In this document: piece after piece, positions 1-9,400 of the stretch
Position numbering within the stretch: the stretch's first letter is position 1
How the letters are laid out: each line of letters opens with the position of its first letter
Source: Penium margaritaceum
Lineage: Eukaryota > Streptophyta > Zygnematophyceae > Desmidiales > Peniaceae
NCBI GenBank assembly: GCA_023375785.1
Contig: SZWC01000843.1
Location: 227,732 to 291,731 of the forward strand
DNA length: 64,000 nucleotides
Direction of reading: 5' to 3'
Program-made: the position numbers and the translations under genes
Notes under the pieces: generated by a model
What the model was told of the DNA's origin: nothing
Seen by the model: only the letters and a program-made list of their open reading frames with translations
The model's database searches: none

Positions 1-1
1 C

Positions 2-1660
2 CGGAGCTGCGGGGAGTCCTCGTCTTCCTCATCGGCCCTCGTCACCAAAACACGTGGTGGCGGAAGCGGGGGCCGAGGAAGTGGCGGAAAGGGCGGCGGC
101 AAGAAGGGCGCCAAGAAAGGTGCGTGCCGCAATTGCGGCAAGGAGGGCCATTGGGCCCGTGAGTGCCCGGAGGAGGCGAAGACCGGCGGCAAAAACAGAA
201 AGGGTCGGTCACTCCTCAATGGCAACAAGAACCACTTCCTCAAGAAGACCAACAGGCTGTACCTGGATTCCGGGGCAGAGGAGCACATCCAAGTCGAGAA
301 GGTGGGGTTCGTCACCTACGAGAAGTCCTCCAAGTCAATGGTGGTCGCAAACGACAAAGTCGAGCTGGTGGCCGGCCAAGGCGACGTGGAGGTGGAAGTC
401 GTGGTGGGCGGTAAGAAGGAGCTGTGCACAATTCGTGATGTGCAGCACGTCCCCAGCCTGGCTGACATTTTGAGAGTCAGCCGCTTGACGGACAAGGGGT
501 ATGAGGTGCTCTTCCGCAGGAAAGGCGCAGTGGTGCGCATCTACGGCGACGGCGAGGTTGTGCTAGAGGCGAAGCGCGAGGGTGGTCTCTACATTGTGGA
601 GACCAAAGTGGTCCCTGCGGCATCCAACGCAGCAGATTCGCAAGTGCGCGTCGTCAACATGGCCAAGGGAGGAAGCGCTGATCTGGAGGTCTGGCACCGA
701 TGGTTGGGGCATTCGGTGCTCGCAACCGTTAAGGAGATGGCAAAGCGCGACATGGTGCGCAGCCTCGTCATCGACGCTGCAGACGCGGCAGCAGATGCAG
801 CAGCGCACAAAAAGTGTGAGCCTTGCCTTTTGGGTAAGGTGCGGCGCAAGCCATTCAACAAGAACGCGGCTCGCACAAAGGACTTGCTGGAGGTCGGACA
901 CAGCGACGTGTGCGGACCGTTCAAAACGCCGTCAAACGGCAGCTTCAGATACTTCGTCACCTTCATTGACGACTGTACCAGGAAGCTCTACGTGTACTTC
1001 ATGAAGCGGAAAGGTGAGGTCCTGGATCAACTGAAGGAGTACGTCGCAGCGGTGGAGAGGCCGACTGGCCAGAAGGTCAGAGCACTACGCAGCGACAATG
1101 GCGGAGAGTACGTGGGCTGCAGCGGGTGGATGAAGCAGCAGGGCATCAAGTGGGAACTCACTACGCCGTACTCGCCACAATCCAACGAAGTGGCAGAGCG
1201 GGCAAACCAGACGCTGCTCAACATGGTGCGGACCATGCTTGTGGATGCGGGGTTGCCGCGAGGTTTCTGGGCGGAGGCTGTGCGTACAGCGAGCTACACC
1301 GTCAACCTCACCCCAACAATGGTGCTGAAGGGTAAGGGCGGCTAGAAGACACCATACGAGGTTTTGAGCGGGCGCAAGCCAAACATGGTGCACCTGAAGG
1401 TGTTCGGGTGCAAGGCGCACGCGATGGTCCAGGCAGCGCAACGACGCTACAGCAAGCTAGAACCGCGGGCGAAGCCGTGCTTGTTCCTCGGCTACGAGAG
1501 CGCACAAAAGGCGTATCGGCTCTGGGACCCGCGCACGCAAGAAATCATCCGCAGCCATGACGTCGAGTTCGACGAGCAGCAGAGCTTCAGCAGCAGCAGC
1601 AACGACATGAGCGTCGAAAACACTCCAAAACAGGGGGAGTGGTTCCAGCTCGTTGACTAA
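2..1660 (+). pseudogene. copia gag end, protease and integrase (broken)
   Basis: One frame is open from the window edge to a TAG at 1343-1345 and reads on in the same frame to a TAA at 1658-1660. Visible in order: a Gly/Lys-rich basic stretch, a CCHC zinc knuckle (CRNCGKEGHWAREC, about 125-166), the protease active site in LYLDSGAEEH (Asp codon 266-268), the integrase zinc-binding start VWHRWLGHS (about 689) with CEPC (about 817), and the catalytic DDE residues in HSDVCGPF (about 899), RSDNGGEY (about 1089) and SPQSNEVAERANQ (about 1171). KTPYE and HLKVFGCKAH after the TAG are the usual copia integrase C-terminal block, so the TAG is a nonsense mutation and not the end of the gene. The element is part of one gag-pol polyprotein whose start lies outside the window. 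Confidence 0.93.
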
Positions 1661-2752
1661 GAGGAGGAGCCGGCGGACGCGGAGGTCGATGATGCGGCGT
1701 CAGAGCGTGGTTGTGAAGCAGGTGCAGTAGCCGGGGCAGAGGACTCCGACAACGATGCAGCTGGGCTTGAGATCCGGTGGAATGATCCGTCAAGGAGGCA
1801 CCGCGGGTGCCGAAGCGCGCACTCCCGGTGGGGTTCGCGTCGGGCGTCGGAGAAAAATCCTCCGGACGTGCCGCTCGTCCGGTTGATGGTTCACCGGAGC
1901 GGGAGGAATCCTCGGAAAGCCATCCGGTCGATGATTCACCAGAGCGGGCTGAGTCAGAAGGATCGCAGCAAAGCGACGAGACGCCACCTAGACTGCCGCG
2001 CCGCAGCGGGAGGCAGCGGCGAGCGGGGAAGCGTTTCGACGCACGCACCGGTCGATGGATCGGCATGACACGGTGCATGCTGGCTACATCAAGAGAGCCG
2101 ACGACCGTGCAAGAGGCACTTGCGCGGCCCGAGGGAAAGCATTGGGACGCTGCCATCAAGTCGGAGTTCGCATCCATTGCAGAAAATGACACGTGGCAGC
2201 TGGTTGACAGGCCGAAAGTTGCCATGGTCATCGGCTCCAAGTGGGTCTTCAAGACCAAGTTCACAAAGGAAGGTATGGTTGACAAGTAAAAGGCGCGGTT
2301 CGTGGAAATGGGGTACGCACAGCGTAAGGGCGAACACTATGATGAGACGTTCGCCCCCGTCGCCAAGTTCACAAGCATCCGGGCGATCCTTGCAGTGGCA
2401 GTCGGGAACAACATGGAGCTCCACCAAATGGATGTAAAGACGGTCTTCCTCAACGGCATCATCGACAAGGAAATGTACATGGAGCTGCCAGAGGGGTTGG
2501 AGGCGCCGGAGGGCAAGGTGTGCAAACTGCGGAAGTCCTTGTACGGGCTAAAAAAATCACCTTGTTGCTGGTACCAACAGATGGACAGCTTCATGGCACA
2601 ACTCGGCTTCAAGCGCTGTGAGGTCGATCACATTGTGTACGTGCGGCACAGCAAGAAGCTCCATCAGATTGTCGCACTCTACGTGGACGATCTGATCTTG
2701 TGCTCCTCAGACCTGCCGAGCCTACAGCAGCTGAAAGAGCAGCTGAGCAGCA
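1661..2752 (+). pseudogene. copia integrase-RT linker and reverse transcriptase (broken)
   Basis: After the linker begins, the reading frame shifts between about 1660 and 1807. The downstream frame then runs to about 2750 with a TAA at 2287-2289. The linker carries two copies of a PVDxSPERxES peptide (about 1880-1960) and is rich in Glu and Ser. The RT starts with the classic block around KWVFKTKF. The stop sits where copia RTs have a residue just before KARFV. It continues through YDETFAPVAKF, HQMDVKTVFLNG, CKLRKSLYGLKKSP and the catalytic YVDD box (about 2680). A second frame change near 2740-2755 follows LKEQL. The protein would copy the element RNA into DNA inside virus-like particles; this copy cannot. 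Confidence 0.93.
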
Positions 2753-3688
2753 GGTCCAGATGTCGGACATGGGGGAGCTGGGATTCTACATCGGGGTGAG
2801 CATTACGCGGAACCGAAGGGCGCGCACGCTTGAGCTTAGGCAGGCCAAATACGTGGCCGAGGTGCTGAAGCGGTACGGCATGAAGGAATGCAAACCAGTG
2901 TGCAGTCCTGTCTCCACGACCTATGAACTGAGTGCGGCAATGGCGCTGCAAACAAAAGAACAGCGGGAGGATATGGCAGGGGTGCCTTACCAATCGGCGG
3001 TGGGCAGCCTCATGTACGCCATGGTGGCAACTCGACCGGACCTGGCCTACGCGGTGGGCCAAGTGAGCAGGTACGTGGCCGATCCAAGGCCACTACACTG
3101 GCAGGCGGTCAAGCGCATCCTCCGCTACTTGCAAACGACGCGGCACGCGCGCCTGAGGTTCGACGGCAAAGGGCGGGCGGACCCTTTGCGTCTGGTCTGC
3201 TACACGGATGCAGACTACGCTGGCGATGTGGACAAGCGGAAGTCCACATCCAGCTACGTGTTCTTCCTCGCCGGTGAAGCGGTCTTGTGGTGCAGCAGGA
3301 AGCAAGACTACGTCGCCACCTCCATAGTGGAAGCTCAGTACATCGCGCTGGCCGAGGCGGTCAAGGAGGCGGTGTGGCTCTGCAGGTTGCTGGGGAGCTG
3401 GGCGTGCCGGAGCTGGAGCCTACGGTGGTGCACGAGGACAACACCGGCTCTATCTCGCTGACCAACAACCCGACGCAGCACAGGAGGACGAAGCACATTG
3501 ACGTGCATTATCACTACGCACGGGACATGGTCGAGAAGGGGCAGGTGGTGCTGCAGCACTGCAGCACGCAGAGCATGCTTGCGGATTGCTTGACCAAAGC
3601 GCAACCCGCAGACCGGCACGCGATGAGCGTGGCCGGACTTGGGATGACCAGCTATGATGGGCTGGAGGGCGCAGCGGAAGATGAGTGA
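2745..3688 (+). pseudogene. copia RT C-terminus and RNase H (broken)
   Basis: Frame 3 carries MGELGFYIGVSI, the YQSAVGSLMYAM block, TRPDLAYAVGQVSRY and the RNase H start CYTDADYAGD (about 3200), then SSYVFFLAGEAVLW and VEAQYIALAEA. A third frame change near 3390 moves the end into frame 2, which holds the conserved tail HEDNTGSISLTNNP and RRTKHIDVHYHYARD and a natural stop at 3686-3688. RNase H removes the RNA template during reverse transcription. The match to copia RNase H is colinear and nearly complete, so the breaks are recent relative to the family or were few. Confidence 0.92.
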
Positions 3689-3720
3689 GAGGAAGCAGGA
3701 GCAGCGGGCATTGAAGGTGC

Positions 3721-3731
3721 AAGGGGGAGAA
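3721..3731 (+). other. polypurine tract of the copia element
   Basis: The purine run AAGGGGGAGAA followed by T lies directly before the 3' LTR, which begins TGTTG at 3732. This is the expected primer site for plus-strand DNA synthesis, 32 bp past the pol stop. Confidence 0.85.
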
Positions 3732-4641
3732 TGTTGAAAAAGTGCCCCTCCGCATGCCCAATGCGGCACCGGGAGGCGCTGACGAGCCGCCAGAAAATGG
3801 AAACTCCGCTCCGGCGGATCTGGCGACTCAACATTTGCTCGGATCCTAAAATGGAGGATTGCCCCTAAAAGTTGAGGAGTCGCTGAATCCGGTGGAATTT
3901 GTTTTGCCGGAATCGGACAAGTATCGACGGAGATATGGCTTTCCAAAGCTGGGGTATGCGCAGCGTCTATGGGAGCCGGCTGCGACTCGAAATCCGGTCG
4001 ATAATCGACCGGACCAAGTAACAAAAATACCGTGTGGAGAAAATGCTCCGATAGGCCAGCCGAGGTGTCCGGTGGATGATCCACCTGATCCGGTGAATCA
4101 TCCACGGGATCCAGTAGTGCAGGTTGTTACTGAGGGACTTTGCCAAAATCCTGGCTCGACGTCCAAAACTCAATAGTACGTTTTGTTACGCGGGGACTTG
4201 GTCAAAATTTTGACTGCAGGTCCGCGGACAGGTTTCGAACCTCATCACACCCCATCACCAAACACGACCCAAAAGTGGGTAGAGTGCGTAGAGACAGTGC
4301 AGGGAACCCATACACCATGTGCAATGGGACATGCGCCTTGGGAAAGGCGCTTCGCACGTGAATGAAGGCGCCACGGCGAGTGGCGGCGTCAGGCTTCTGT
4401 GGTGGGTGAGACCTGCGCTTCGGCAAGCATAACTAGAGCTACGCTTGGCCGAATTGCGCGCGGATTGGTGTGTTGGAACGCTCATGACTAGCCCTATAAA
4501 TGTTGTGATAATGTCTATGGTCAAAAACTAATGCAAAACGAAGTTATTCTCTTTGCAAACTGACTGTCTCTAAATTCATGCTCACATAGCGTGAGGCGAC
4601 CAGAAAGCTCACGGTCAAACTCAGATTCGCCCAAAACAGTA
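3732..4641 (+). repeat. 3' LTR of the copia element (910 bp)
   Basis: It starts TGTTG just after the polypurine tract and ends about AACAGTA. The limits come from alignment by eye with the minus-strand copies at 21413-22336 and 35080-36003. Their homology begins at TGTTG and ends at AACAGCA or the equivalent. Long shared blocks include GGCACCGGGAGGCGC, GAGCCGCCAGA and GCGTGAGGCGACCAGAAAGC. The LTR contains imperfect palindromes of the type CCGGTCGATAATCGACCGG (about 3994-4015, again 4069-4115). No clear TATA box was identified. Confidence 0.85.
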
Positions 4642-4707
4642 GACGTGAACCACTAGAGGTGTTCAGACAAATGTCGGGACCGCACCAAGTGGATCTCATC
4701 CTGACAC

Positions 4708-5899
4708 ATGGCATGCAAAAAGAGCAAGAGGAGAGTTGCGGCTGGGCGGCTGGATGCCAAGGAGCAACTGCTGGTGAACATCAAGGACGGGTTCGCCGTG
4801 GCGGAAGTGAAATTGAAGAAGTACGCGCGGCTTCTGACCGACCGCCACATACTCACAACAGCATGTGATCCCTTCTTCCGTCTCCGGTGGTTTGAACGCA
4901 CGCACAAGCTCATGGGTATGAGCTTGGCCGCAGAATTGCAGGTCAAGGTGCTGTCGCTGCTACGCCCCTATCATGACCGGGTGGTGATAGAACAGGAGGA
5001 AGCAGCTGCCCTCGTAGCAGCTGATGCAGCATCAACCACAGCAGGCAACCAGGGCTCTCAGTCCTCGCAGCAAAGCCAGGAGCAGAGTGTTCAGCTGGCA
5101 GCACATGAAGAGGGTGGACAGGGTACACAGCAGCGACATCCACGGTCCGATGAGCAGGGTCAGCAGTAGCAAGGTGCATGCCAGCAGGTTGCACAACAGC
5201 AGGTCTCCTAGCAGGAGCAAGGGTCGAGTGCTGTCATTGGAGGACGACAACTTCGACCGTGTCCTCCACCCCCAACGGAGGATGATGCTTTGATGGAAGA
5301 GGCTCTTGCAGATCCACACAGGGATCTGTTTGAAGAGCCCAAGGCACTACAAGCGACGGCGGAGATGTCGTCGCTGGAGGTTGAGGTAGATGCATGGGCA
5401 AAGCTGCCAAAGAAAACTGGCACATGCAAGGTGCTCAAGCATTATCAAAAACTGCAGAGACATTATCATTCCTTCTTCCTTGCTGCGATGGATGTTCTTG
5501 CAGTTCCAGCCACCTCCACACCCTCTGAACGCTTGTTCTCACTTGGCAGGCATGTCATCACTGATTTCAGGCACTCGCTCGCAAACTTGACAGTCCAGAA
5601 TCTACTCACCATGAACAGCTGGATCAACGAGCGCTCGCTGCTTGACTTCCCGGTTTCCCCCCCACGACATCGTCGCACCGGAGTACTGGGACGAGGAGAT
5701 GCGCATCAATGAGTTGCGTTGCAAAGCTTGTGAGGATGGGCTTGTGGGTGCGGCATGCGAGGAGTTGGAAGGACTTAGTTTGTACGTGAAAGAAGATGAT
5801 GAAGAGGATGAGCACCATGGTGGGGAGAAGGGAGAGGAGGAAGGGGACATGGGGGTGAGGATGACGAAATTACAGAAGTTCCACAATAGCATTGTGTGA
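4708..5899 (+). pseudogene. hAT-family transposase, C-terminal half (broken)
   Basis: Frame 1 from about 4708 encodes a basic helical segment with TTACDPFFRLRWF (about 4855-4893), the position of the hAT LDPRFK..WF block. A Gln-rich linker follows, interrupted by TAG at 5167-5169 and 5209-5211. Then comes the hAT dimerisation region with LAVPATSTPSERLFS (5497-5541), RHSLANLTVQNLLTMNSWI. A change of frame in the C7 tract at 5657-5663 moves the end into frame 2, which reads APEYWDEEMRINELRC and a Glu/Asp-rich tail ending at 5899. hAT transposases cut and paste DNA with an RNase H-like fold. The N-terminal BED finger and the first catalytic residues are absent, so the copy is inactive. Confidence 0.9.
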
Positions 5900-6335
5900 A
5901 TCACGGATGGGAAACTCCATGCTCTCAGACTTTGCGTGCATTTACTTCACAATCATGCATGTGCACTTGCCATAAAATAGTGGAGTAAATTCCCTTCCTC
6001 CTTTCAAGTTTTGATTCTCCAAAGTTCAGAATTCTTCCCTCGTGTGTTGGTTGAGCAGTCAAGGTTGTGCTTGAAAACGTTCAAGGACTGTGAACTAAAA
6101 TTTGAGGAAATGACCACATTTAGTGTGGTGTGATGCCCAAAGTACATGAATCCGAACAGAATATGATATGATGACATGTGTGTGATCACCCAGACCAAAA
6201 CTTGCATGTGATGCATGTGCTGATTTTAGACATTAATCATGGAAAGCCTCCTCAATACACATACTTTAAAGGTGGTGAAAACTTGTATGAAAAAAACGTT
6301 GAATTTTGGATGGACGCAAAATAAAGTGTGAAGAT
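5900..6335. other. AT-rich hAT 3' untranslated region, no gene seen
   Basis: This is AT-rich sequence between the transposase stop and the subterminal repeats. It holds no coding signal and no similarity to the satellite. It is best read as the 3' non-coding part of the hAT element. Confidence 0.6.
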
Positions 6336-6480
6336 TCCCGGGATCCGTTGAGGATCCGGGGATCCTCATGATCCGCAGATCTTTTTTGGGATTCGGGGAT
6401 CCAAATCCTCCATAGGATCCGGACCCGGGGTTCAGGATATAATCTCGGATCCGGGAATCTTACCCGGTGTGCACCCTTAC
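6336..6480 (+). repeat. hAT subterminal GGATCC repeats and terminal sequence
   Basis: GGATCC or GATCCG recurs at least seven times in about 120 bp, followed by CTTACCCGGTGTGCACCCTTA at the extreme end. hAT elements such as Ac carry arrays of short subterminal motifs bound by their transposase; the assignment here rests on position and pattern. The end abuts the satellite at 6479/6480. Confidence 0.7.
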
Positions 6481-9400
6481 CACACACAGCGGATTTCATT
6501 CGTCAAAGGCAGTACATATACCTACATTGGCCGGTCATTGTGCATGGTAGCCACGCCGTGCTACTACTGATTGAAGGTCGTTGTAGTTGCTAGTTGAGAA
6601 CTGATATTTGCGAACCATTATTTCCCCCTCTGACCGTTTGTAACTCGTGTTATGGTTGGTGAACGTTGACAACCCATATTGAAAGGGTTTAGGTCATGGT
6701 TAGTGACATATGCCTAGTTTGGTTGTTTGGTGTGCACAGTAGCCACGCTGTGCCACTACGCATTGAAGTTCTTTGTCATGGTTAGTGGTTGACCACCCAT
6801 ATTGAAATTCGTTTGGTCATGGTTAGTGACCTATGCTTACTTTGGTTTGTCACTATACATGGTAACCACACTGTGTCACTACGTATTAAAGGTCTTTGTG
6901 CTTTCTAGTTGATAGCTACTGTTCCCAAACCATTATTACCCTGTCTCACTACATGTGACTCGTGTCGATAGTTGCCAACATTGACCACATGAAGTGAAAT
7001 TCTTTGGTCATGGTTAGTGACATATGCATACGTTGGTTGGTCACTGTGCATTGTAGCCACACTGTGCCACTACATATTGAACGTATTTGTACTTGCTAGT
7101 CAATAACTAGTATTCAGCAACCATTATCTTCCACTCTTACCATTTGTGACTCCGATGAAGAGTTGTCAAAGTTTACCACACATGGTGATGTTCTTTGGTC
7201 AAGGTCAGTGACATATGCATGCTTTGGTGTTATCATGCATGGTATCCACGCCGTGCCACAACTCCTTGAAGTTCACTGTGCTTGCTAGTTGATACCTGGT
7301 ATTCCCAACCCATTGTTTCCCCCTTCTGACCATTTGTGACTCGTATTATGAGTTGCCAACGTTGACCACACACAGCGGATTTCTATCGTTAAAGGCAGTA
7401 CATATGCCTACTTTGGTTGGTCATTGTGCATGGTAGCCACTCCGTGCTACTACTGATTGAAGGTCGTTTTACTTGCTAGTTAAAAACTGATATTCCCGCA
7501 CCATTGTCCCCCCCTCTGACCGTTTGTGACTCGTGTTATGGTCGGTGAACGTTGACCACCCATATTGTAATTCGTTTGTCATGGTCAGTGACATATGCCT
7601 AGTTTGGTTGTTTTGGGTGCATAGTAGCCACGCCGTGCCACTACGCATTGAAGTTCTGTGTCCTTTCTAGTCCATGCATATGGTTCCCAAACCATTGTCT
7701 CACCCTCTGACCATTTGTGACCCGTGTCATGAGTTGTCAATGTAGACCACAGATAGTGGACGTCTTCGGTCATAGTCAGTGACGTATGCATCATTTTGGT
7801 TGTTCAATGCGCACGCTAGCCACACCGTGCCAGTGCTTGTTGAAGGTCTTTGTACTTGCTAGTTGATAACAAGTGTTCCCAACCCATTCTTTCCCCCTCT
7901 GACCATTTGTGACTCGTGTTATGAGTTTTCAACGTTGATCACACACTTTGAAATTCTTTTGATCATGGTTAGTGACATATGCATACTTTGGTTTATCAGT
8001 GTACATGGTTACCACGCCGTGTCACTACGTATTGAAGGTCTTTGTGCTTTCTAGTTGATAGCTAGTATTCCCAAACCATTGTTACCCTCTCTCACTATCT
8101 GTGACTCCTGTTGTTAGTTGTCAATTTTGACCACATGACGTGAAATGTGTTGGTCATGGTCAGTGACATTTGCAATCTTTGGTTGGTCACTGTGCATGGT
8201 AGCCACACTGTGCCAGTAGATATAAAAGGTATTTGTAATTGCTAGTCAATAACTAGTATTCAGAGGGTATTTTGTCCACTCTGATCTTTTGTGACTCGTG
8301 TTATGAGTTGTCAAAGTTGACCACACATGGTGACATTCTTTGGTCATGGTCAGTGACATGTGCATACTTTGGCTGGTCATCGTGCATGGTACCCACACCG
8401 TGTCACATCTCATTGAAGGTCATTGTGTATGCTAGTTAATACCTGGTGTTCCCAAACCATTGTTTCCCTTTCTCACCATTTGTGACTCGTATTATGAGTT
8501 GTCAATGTTGACCACACACAACGGATCTCTTTGGTAAAAGGCAGTACATGTGCCTACTTTGGTCGGTCATTGTGCATGGTAGCCACGTTGTGCTACTACT
8601 GATTGAAGGTCATTGTCCTTGCTAGTTGAGAACTGATATTCCCGGACCATTGTTTCCCCCTCTGAGTGTTTGTGACTCGTGTTATGGTTGTTGAACGTTG
8701 ACGACCCATATTTAAATTCTTTGGTCATGGTCAATGACATATGCTTAGTTTGGTTATTTGGTGTGCATAGTAGCCACATTGTGGTACTGCATAATGATGT
8801 TCTTTGTCCCTTCTAGTCCATGCATAGGGTTCCCAAACCATTGTCTCTCCCTCTGACCATTTGTGACCCGTGTTATGAGTTGTCAATGTGGACCACACAA
8901 AGTGGACTTCTTCGGTCATAGTGAGTGACGTATGTATTCTTTGGTTGCTCACAGTGTACACTAGCCACACCGTACCACTGCTTGATGAGGGTCTTTGTAC
9001 TTGCTAGTTGATAACTAGTGTTCCCAAACAATTGTTGTTCCCTCTGACCATTTGTGAGTCGTGTTATGAGTTTTCAAAGTTGACCACACACTGTGAAATT
9101 TGTTTGGTCATGGTTAGTGACATATGCATACATTGGTTTGTCACTGTACATGGTTACCTCGCCGTGTCACTACGTATTGAAGGTCTTTGTGCTTGCTAGT
9201 TGATAGCTAGTCTTCCCAACCCATTGTTACCCTGTCTTACTATCTGTGACTTGTGTTGTGAGTTGTCAACATTGACCACATGATGTCAAATTATTTGGTA
9301 ATGGTTAGTGACATGCATACTTTCGTTGGTCACTGTGCATTGTAGCCACACTGTGCAACTACATATTGAAGGTATTTGTACTTGCTAGTTGATGACTAGT

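Larger units (their letters stand above)
1..4641 (+). mobile_element. Ty1/copia LTR retrotransposon, 5'-truncated by the window edge
   Basis: The order is zinc knuckle, aspartic protease, integrase, reverse transcriptase, RNase H, polypurine tract and 3' LTR. Integrase lying before reverse transcriptase defines the Ty1/copia superfamily. The 5' LTR, primer binding site and most of gag lie outside the window. Three in-frame stops and three frame changes break the coding part, so this copy is dead. The LTR family recurs at 21413-22336 and 35080-36003, so related elements reached the satellite array too. The DNA after 4641 belongs to a hAT element. Target-site duplications cannot be checked because the 5' end is missing. 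Confidence 0.95.
4642..6480 (+). mobile_element. hAT transposon, 3' part
   Basis: The C-terminal half of a hAT transposase gene is followed by AT-rich DNA, a block of short GGATCC-type subterminal repeats and a terminus reading (complement) TAAGGGTGCACAC. That terminus resembles the YAGGGRTG ends of hAT elements. Immediately after it the satellite starts in mid monomer, so the element inserted into the array. Its 5' half is missing where the copia LTR begins at the left. The eight-base target duplication cannot be tested for that reason. Confidence 0.85.

Noticed and set aside
3335-4105. A 256-codon minus-strand frame across the copia RNase H and LTR
   Set aside because: It is antisense to clear RNase H motifs and the LTR and has no recognisable domain.
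7863-8054. Recurrent plus-strand open frames of about 60-80 codons in the satellite (for example MVSDIC..WFV..HGYHAVSLRIEGLCAF)
   Set aside because: They recur at the same monomer phase because C and D monomers happen to lack stops. The period of ~191 bp is not a multiple of three, and there is no start context or family motif.
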